Assembly: GCA_018340375.1 (NCBI GenBank)
Contig: JAFFJZ010000010.1
Coordinates: 2,976,001 to 3,040,000 of the forward strand
Origin: Gonatopus flavifemur
Taxonomy: Eukaryota; Arthropoda; Insecta; Hymenoptera; Dryinidae
DNA: 64,000 bases
Direction of reading: 5' to 3'
Shown here: positions 58,211 through 64,000 of the stretch, one piece after another
How positions within the stretch are numbered: position 1 is the first letter of the stretch
Layout: every line of letters starts with the position of its first letter
Position numbers and translations under genes: made by a program
The notes under the pieces: model-generated
What the model was told of the DNA's origin: nothing
The model's database searches: none
Seen by the model: the letters and a program-made list of their open reading frames with translations, nothing else

Positions 58211-58477
58211 CACTGAGAAAATATATATCTTGAAAAGTATCGTAATTTATGGATTTTTGGCATTGGTCTTACCCGAGTCAAAATGTTTACGTAAACGAAC
58301 CTCTAAAAGTCCCATAATTTCTTGGACTTTGATGAAAAAATATGGTACCTTCCTCATAAAATTCCCAACCATTATGGTACTTTTAGAGGTTTCTTCACGT
58401 GAATATTTTGACTCGGGTTAAGCCAACGCCAAAAATTCATAAATTATGGTATTTTTCAAGATACCTTCTTCTCCGTG
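58211..58477. mobile_element. Hairpin MITE in SLC17 intron 2
   Basis: Ends 'CACTGAGAAAATATATATC' and 'GATACCTTCTTCTCCGTG': one end is of the CACTGAG type, the other of the CACGGAG type. TA at the left, TG at the right. Long arms share 'ATAATTTATG(G/A)ATTTTTGGC', 'CCCGAGTCAAAAT' and 'CCTCTAAAAGT'. Non-coding. Confidence 0.88.
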
Positions 58478-58716
58478 TGTTTTAATTGCCCCAACCTATG
58501 TAAAAAAATCCATATATGGGCTTACAAGCACTATATATGCTCAAGTTACTCACCTTTGTCAAATGAGCTGAGCCTTGACTATGAACATTGTACTAATCTA
58601 AATTCTATCGTCAGTATTGGTGAGAGCCAAAAATTTGTATATGGGATGTTTGTGTTTGAATATCATTGATGATAGAACATGAAACCCAGGAGAATAAATA
58701 TTCACTTATTTTCCAG

Positions 58717-58801
58717 GGGATCACGTGGCCCGCCATGTACGCCATAGTCGGACACTGGATTCCTCCTATTGAAAGATCACGTTTCATGTCTTCCTTCCAA
58801 G
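58717..58801 (+). CDS. SLC17/sialin-type MFS transporter, exon C (partial gene)
   Basis: The exon follows 'TTATTTTCCAG' and ends 'CTTCCAAG' before GTAAGC; 85 bp, starting in phase 0 and ending in phase 1. It encodes 'GITWPAMYAIVGHWIPP' and 'ERSRFMSSFQ', the strongly conserved segment after helix 4 (T-x-P-A-M...W-x-P-x-E-R-S) of SLC17 carriers. It fits exon B without a gap. The next exon should encode helix 5 and was not found up to 64000; it is probably outside the window or masked by a long intron. Confidence 0.93.
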
Positions 58802-59439
58802 GTAAGCGTACTTACTAATAAACGCTAATGTATTTTTTGTATTACAGTGAAACTTCAATACATTTTCAAATAAAATTTTCGCAAAATTTATATGATTGTA
58901 TTTTAAATTGTTGAGGTGCTCAATGTGATTGAATTGTATTAATACACATTTCTTTCAGAATGGAAAACGGATACTCAAATGAGAAGCCATTCGCTATTCC
59001 ACACCGTAGAATGGGGTGAATAGAAATGTTTCCGAAAGACACATTTTTCATTGCAATATTCCTCTGGTAAAGATTCTAAACGAAATCATCTGTGATACAA
59101 GGTTCTTTTGAAATCAAAATCTGTGGCAGTAGATGAAAATGTTTACGGTAAAAAGAAAAACCTAATTTCAGCTAGAATATGAGCTGAATTTAAGATGCAG
59201 CCAAAAGAAGACTCGTTACCCTCAAAATCAACCACTGGAAAACTCTCTGAAACCCAAACAAGAATACAGCTTAGATTAATCCCTATTGAACTGAAATTCA
59301 AATTCTGATCAATGAGTTTGTCCATTGTTTTTTCCTTTGTTCTCTCAACATTACTCTCAGCGTTGCTTATCAACGATAAGAAATATGTTTATGTTCACTC
59401 GGATGATACAAAAAAAGTTTCCTATTTTCTGAATTTATT
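58802..59439. other. Probable SLC17 intron 3, start
   Basis: Begins with the donor GTAAGC. No exon-like segment with SLC17 motifs was seen. Confidence 0.45.
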
Positions 59440-59625
59440 CACTTCGTTTATTAACCGTTGAATAACATCGTGATCGTAGTGTCGTTGAAGATCGAAAATT
59501 TCTTAATCCTGTTCGGGAGATTCGAACCCACGTCATTGCTGGAACAACCTGTCCTAATTCTTTGCGTTTAACCACTTCGCCATGGTGGGGTTGCAATCGA
59601 CTGGTGTGTTCTATCATTTCATAAT
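59440..59625 (-). repeat. tRNA-derived SINE-like unit
   Basis: The minus strand has A box 'TGGCGAAGTGG' (59572-59582) and B box 'GGTTCGAATCT' (59518-59528), 43 bp apart, as in Pol III promoters. The A-box region 'TGGCGAAGTGGTTAAACGC' resembles Ser/Leu-type tRNAs. No closed acceptor stem, and a unique body follows. Confidence 0.6.
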
Positions 59626-61060
59626 TATAAGATGTGATAGTATGTGTAGTGTGAAGTTAAAGATACATTCTGGAAACATTTCCCGGGAACTTAGAGTTCG
59701 TACAAATATGAATACCCCCGGAGATTTGAATTATTTTTGCTTAGTGTTGTGATGTTTAAGTGAAATTGTCGAAATAAAAAACCCATATATATGCACGTAT
59801 AAACAGTTGTAAGACTGACAATGAAACAGCACATTACCAGATTTAATTAGATTTGATAACTCGATTTGATGAGTCGTAACTCATTTTCATCCCATATTAC
59901 AGCTGAAATCGTGACATCGCTGATTTTAAGTTTCATATGAGAATCAGTTGATCATGGAATTGAGATTGACTTTGAACTGTGTCGATTAATTACTTACCTA
60001 ATTAGAACACTTTCCTTCTGAAAATGTTCTCTCATTTCATTGTTTTTATTCAGTCTACAATTCTTATTCACCCCAATCTACGGTACCTCACTTTCCATGT
60101 GTTCATTGGTATATAACATATGGATCTATGAAGAGAAATTTATACTCGAATCTAAATGTTACCTGTTGAATGATTTTTATTTTTTATCTTCATGTACACC
60201 AGTGTGATGTTGGAAACTCCGTTGAGCGGTAACAAGGATTTTGATTGGTCTAGCTCCACATGGCTGAATTCACCGGATCGCGGGGTATACTCAACAGCAA
60301 CCGCTCAACAGCATGAGAATGGCCGAGTATACTTCCAGCTGGTAGAATCAGTCGAATCCAGCGCACACGTTGTAGAAAATAAATTTACATGACTGCTCTT
60401 TCTGATATTACTTCCTCCTCTCAGTTCAGTTCAGTACTCGGAGAATCACAATTATCGCTTCATGACACTGAATTTTCACAAACCCGTTTGCATCTCGAAC
60501 ACAGAGGAATAGATCGATGGATGAATATTTAATTTTCATTCAAGCCCTGCGCCTTATAGCTGAACTCCAGCTGACTGAAATTCATACTATGATACAATGG
60601 GGTAACATAGAATAAAATTAAGACAATCGGAGAATAGAGTAAAAAATATAAATGAATTGTAGATCAGTGAAGATATCTCAGATACATGAGCCAGGAAGAG
60701 AGAGAGAGGGAGGGGGGGGGGAGACATACACACAGAACGCAGGGTAAGGGAGGCAGGAGGGCAGAGAGAAAGAAGTTGATTCAGCAAGTAAGGACTATGG
60801 TGATCCGAAATACGGTATACGTGCTGAAATCCTAATCAAGATTGGATGTGGATGCTCCACGTAGGGATAGGCTCATTTGATCCTGATTAGGTTTCCCTTA
60901 AATTATCCTAGAAGGTTGAAATAGGTTTTCCTCGGTGCGAAATGTCCTTGGATGTCTATTTGTTTCAAATTTCGGCTCAACGGAAGTAAAACTGTCCATC
61001 ACTCGTCAAATGGGTGTTCACAGATGTCCGGGTGGCGCGCCTGGGACATTTTGGGAAACA
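59626..61060. other. No gene recognised; GC-richer patch and GA tract
   Basis: 60190-60400 is GC-richer with 'TTGAGCGGT' and 'ACCGCTCAA' inverted words. 60690-60722 is a GA/G-rich simple repeat. Otherwise unassigned. Confidence 0.45.
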
Positions 61061-61169
61061 GTGGGAAATTTTGGTGTCTCGATAGTGACAAAAATCTGGC
61101 GACAGCTGAAGAGTCGACCGAATCGAATGATTTTTTTCTTTAAAATACTCGTAAGACTTTCCTCTACAT
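61061..61169 (-). repeat. Inverted partial copy of the Transib 3' region
   Basis: This ~109-bp stretch is the reverse complement of 63791-63896 with few changes (shared 'TGACAAAAATCTGGCGACAG', 'CCGAATCGAATGATTTTTTT', 'ACTCGTAAGACTTTCC'). On the minus strand it therefore repeats the end of the Transib coding region and what follows. Confidence 0.88.
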
Positions 61170-61199
61170 CGTGTGGGACCGAAAATTGTTTTTATGATG

Positions 61200-61660
61200 C
61201 TCAAAGTTGAAATTTACGAATAATTTGCAGAATAATGTAATCCCAAGGCGAGTAGTGGTAAGTAAAACTGTTTGATATTGCCTTTTTGTGCTTGGAACAT
61301 GTTAATTGAGGTGGAAACTTGTATATGAAATTGGGAAAACCGTGGGAATTTCCGTAGGATTCCAACAAATTTGACAGATATACGATGATCCCTGGTGAAA
61401 ATGGAAACTGAAATGAAGCGCAGACGAAAAGTATGGTGGAGCGTAACAGAAACGTTAATAAAAAGTGAACGCAGAGTGAATGGAACGGTTTCGAAGAGTA
61501 CTTGAAGCGAAGTTTGGAACAAAAAAAGCGTATAAAAATCAACGCCCCATGAAGAGTATGAATAATATGAGAGGATAAAAATTTTAACCACTTGGCAAGA
61601 TTCGAACCCATGATTTTCATCATTGCAATCCAGCGTCTTACCTATTCAGCCATAGAATGC
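61200..61660 (-). repeat. tRNA-derived SINE-like unit
   Basis: On the minus strand A box 'ATGGCTGAATAGG' (near 61641-61653) and B box 'GGTTCGAATCT' (61598-61608) are followed by 'TGCCAAGTGGTTAAAATTTT' and a ~400-bp body. 'GACGCTGGATTGCAATGA' between the boxes is like a Leu/Ser tRNA anticodon arm. The open frames at 61201-61623 and 61214-61591 lie in the body and have no motif. Confidence 0.55.
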
Positions 61661-62029
61661 TATGTTTCCTGGAAGTTAAAAACCGATACTCAAAGTCTGT
61701 GTGGAATGATTCGCATTACCTTTCATGAAACATAAAGCGTATTGATAACATATAATTTCAGTACTCTACAACAAGCAATTCTCATACGCTTCGGCGAGAG
61801 AAGATTGGAACCTTTTCACGTTTCTTCTCAGCTTCGAGCGCGCTTACTACGAGCGTATATTTTCACCAGGGATGGGAGTGTTCCTATGAGAAGTTGTGTA
61901 TGTTCTCATGTCTAGACTGCGACCTTACCTGATAATATCATTTGAGGTAGTCATGAAGGATTGGGGTTTGATAATGATAGTTACAACAACAACGATAATA
62001 ATCAGAATAATAATAATGATAAAAATACA

Positions 62030-64000
62030 AATCACAAGTTTTCGTGTAAAACATGAAACTTTACGCGAAGTGATCTGGAATATTGATAATGAACCAAACA
62101 AAGTGACTCACATTTTGGAATATATAAAATCCCATTATGATTTTGATGAAAATCAGTTGGAAAAAATCCAGCAAAAATTGGAGAAGAATTTCTTCCTGAC
62201 TTTTACTAAGAAGTGGAAGAGCGTTAAAGGTAACAAACATTGGTTACGGAAGAAGTGCATATCGTTTTTGAATAAATCATTTGTTGTTGAGGTTGATTCC
62301 TTTCGTGGATGATTGTATGGGAACTGATTCACTATCAGCTCATTGTCAGACTGGAAAACGAGGTCGACCCCGCTTATATTATGGAGATGGTTCAGCACGA
62401 ACCAAAAGCAGAAGTGCTCATGATCTAATAACTAATTGTAATGAAGAAGAAATTTTAGAAGCTGCAAGAATGTTGACGAAGAACTCCCGACTATGAAACA
62501 AAACAACAGGATGGGTCAAGTGAAACAGTGGAAAATGCATCGGAATATTATTTGGCAATGTACATAGACTTGTGATGAAAAAAATGTGATACCCCAAAGA
62601 CATTGTAGTTAGTGAATTCGAAGCAAGTGTGCACATTAAATCATTACTAGTGCGTACAATGCAGAGAATCCTGCAAGGCTTACAAGAAGAGGAATTGTAT
62701 CATCTGCAAAGAAAAACATCAACTCTGGTTGGAAAGTGAGATATGGATGGGGCTTCCGGATAACAGACTACCAGACAAAAATGGTCTGCCCAGTTTATGG
62801 AAGGTGTTAATGAAATAACGAGGCGTTATTATATCCAATTGACTGCCGATAACAGTACCATATGGAAAAATGCTAAGCCCAATTCCGTAAACTATTGTCA
62901 CCCAATCGAATTTTAATCAATTAAAGAGACAGATCTTGATACCACTGAGAAATTCAACTCTTATTCTAAAATAATCGCAGAATTGGGAACGATACGGTTG
63001 ACATTGGATAATATATGGGTCGAAGTGAATTTTCAACAGCAATGGACTATGATTGATGGCAAGGTGTGCAATGCATTATTACATCAGAAAGCTTCCACTT
63101 GCTGTAATATATGTGGAATAAGTCCAAAGTATATGCATGACTTGTGATATATTAACAATCTCCAATACGGAAAAGATAATAACATATTCGGACTGTCCAC
63201 ATTGCACTGTTGGATTCGATTCATGGAATATCTGTTGCATATTCCGTATAATTTGGATTTCAAAAGAGGTTCAGCGAGAGGTCCCGATAAAATTCTGAAG
63301 AAAAACAAGAAATCATTGGTTCAGCAGTCCTCAACACAAAAGTTATTGCTTACAGTGGATGTTGTTGAACAAGGCTCAGGAACAACAAATACCGGCAATG
63401 TTGCACCTCACTTTTTTGCAGAATCTGAGAACGTATCGCAACTACTTGATATTGACAAAAATATGATCATCAGGCTAGGAAATGTGTTGCAAGTGCTTGC
63501 ACGTGGTGAAGAGGTTTATTGTGAAAAATTGGAGAAATATGCTATGGATACAGCCAACCTTTGTATTGAACTGTATCCTTGGTACATAATGCCACCTTCA
63601 GCCTACAAAGTTTTAATCCATGGGGCAGATATAATGGAGTCATTGGTATAATACCAATATATACCAATAGGTTGTTTTTCTGAGGAAGCTCAAGAAGCAG
63701 GTAACAAAATTTTTCGAAATGCACGTGCTAATAATAGTAGGATGAAGTCACGGGAATTTACTAATACGAATATTATGCATCATTTGCTGAATGCAGGGGA
63801 AAGTCTTACGAGTATTTGAAAAAAAAAATCATTCGATTCGGTCAACCCTTCAGCTGTCGCCAGATTTTTGTCACTAGATACACCAAAATTTCCCACTCTG
63901 CCATATGGCGTTGAGGAATTAAAGTAATGCCAAACTATCATGATCACGATACATCAAAATATTATGCAAATTTCTCCAACCGGACTTTGGTTAGAAAAGA
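62030..64000 (+). pseudogene. Transib (RAG1-like) transposase relic, runs to window edge
   Basis: The N-terminal part in one frame (to about 62312) has 'KNFFLTFTKKWKSVKGN'. After a shift, 62281-62496 has 'GKRGRPRLYYGDGSARTK', the usual basic linker. From about 62590 to 63820 one frame persists with only stop codons. 'MDGASG' (D codon 62746-62748) matches the first RAG1 Asp; 'KNAKPNSVNYCHP' matches RAG1's AKPNS block. 'TMIDGKVCNAL' (D 63055-63057) matches the second Asp, then 'CNICG', 'GLSTLHCWIRFMEYLLHI' and 'PWYIMPPSAYKVLIHGADI'. 'SEEAQEAGNKIFR' (E 63694-63696) matches the catalytic Glu. Stops include 62737, 62761, 63649 and 63817. A cut-and-paste transposase in life; now dead. Terminal repeats were not found. 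Confidence 0.9.

Larger units (their letters stand above)
54755..58716 (+). other. SLC17 intron 2, enlarged by transposons
   Basis: GTGAGT to 'TTTTCCAG', about 4 kb. It contains an hAT element (55142-57304) and a MITE (58211-58477). 'ATGGGCCTAATAATGGGCC' near 54979 echoes the words of the 25252-26168 element. Confidence 0.8.

Noticed and set aside
59518..59582. tRNA gene on the minus strand
   Set aside because: A and B boxes are good but no acceptor or complete cloverleaf can be formed; SINE-like unit instead.
61201..61623. 140- and 125-codon minus-strand frames
   Set aside because: They lie in the body of a tRNA-derived SINE-like unit, overlap each other and show no motif.

Overview
The window is a piece of an AT-rich animal genome, almost certainly an insect. 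It holds spliceosomal exons of one host gene (an SLC17/sialin-type transporter of the insect type). The remains of other coding sequence belong to transposon groups common in insects: four mariner lineages, hAT, Transib, BEL/Pao, RTE and Jockey/R1-like LINEs, and a FLYWCH/MULE fragment. There is no bacterial gene arrangement, CRISPR array or rRNA. I cannot name the species or order from sequence alone.

Layout. 1-2.3 kb: a wrecked irritans-type mariner split by a MITE, then a complete mariner whose transposase is open except for two early stop codons. 3.2-7.5 kb: a cluster of hairpin MITEs, a 190-bp tandem array and an hAT 5' part. 8.4-11.6 kb: a diverged satellite-like array of ~207-230 bp units that reverses orientation near 9.11 kb. 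13.2-19.1 kb: a truncated mariner, a BEL/Pao pol remnant on the minus strand, a foldback repeat and a LINE tail. 20.1-20.9 kb: a TTAA-flanked foldback element. 23-28.6 kb: MITEs, a 0.9-kb inverted-repeat element, a broken RTE LINE and a 42-bp tandem repeat. 30-39.9 kb: duplicated segments, more MITEs and a FLYWCH/MULE fragment (minus). 43.9-52.6 kb: an internally deleted mariner, hAT ends, paired MITE copies, a tRNA-like fragment and a 344/338-bp armed palindrome.

52.9-58.8 kb carries three exons of the SLC17 gene on the plus strand. All splice sites are canonical and the phases match (0, 0, 1). Its second intron is swollen by an hAT element (55142-57304) and a MITE. The first exon may lack an upstream coding or UTR exon, and the 3' exons lie beyond the window. 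From 59.4 kb on come two tRNA-derived SINE-like units and a Transib (RAG1-like) transposase relic that runs to the window edge.

Main themes. (1) At least a dozen MITEs with unrelated interiors share the same ends (TA + CAC[T/G]GAG-AAAA), which suggests one transposase family moved them all. (2) Several of these and other non-coding elements are built from one short palindromic word repeated many times, a different word in each family. (3) The Transib relic still shows, in one frame, positions matching the D, D and E catalytic residues of RAG1, and part of its 3' end is repeated inverted about 2.7 kb upstream. All family calls rest on motif reading by eye; no database search was run.
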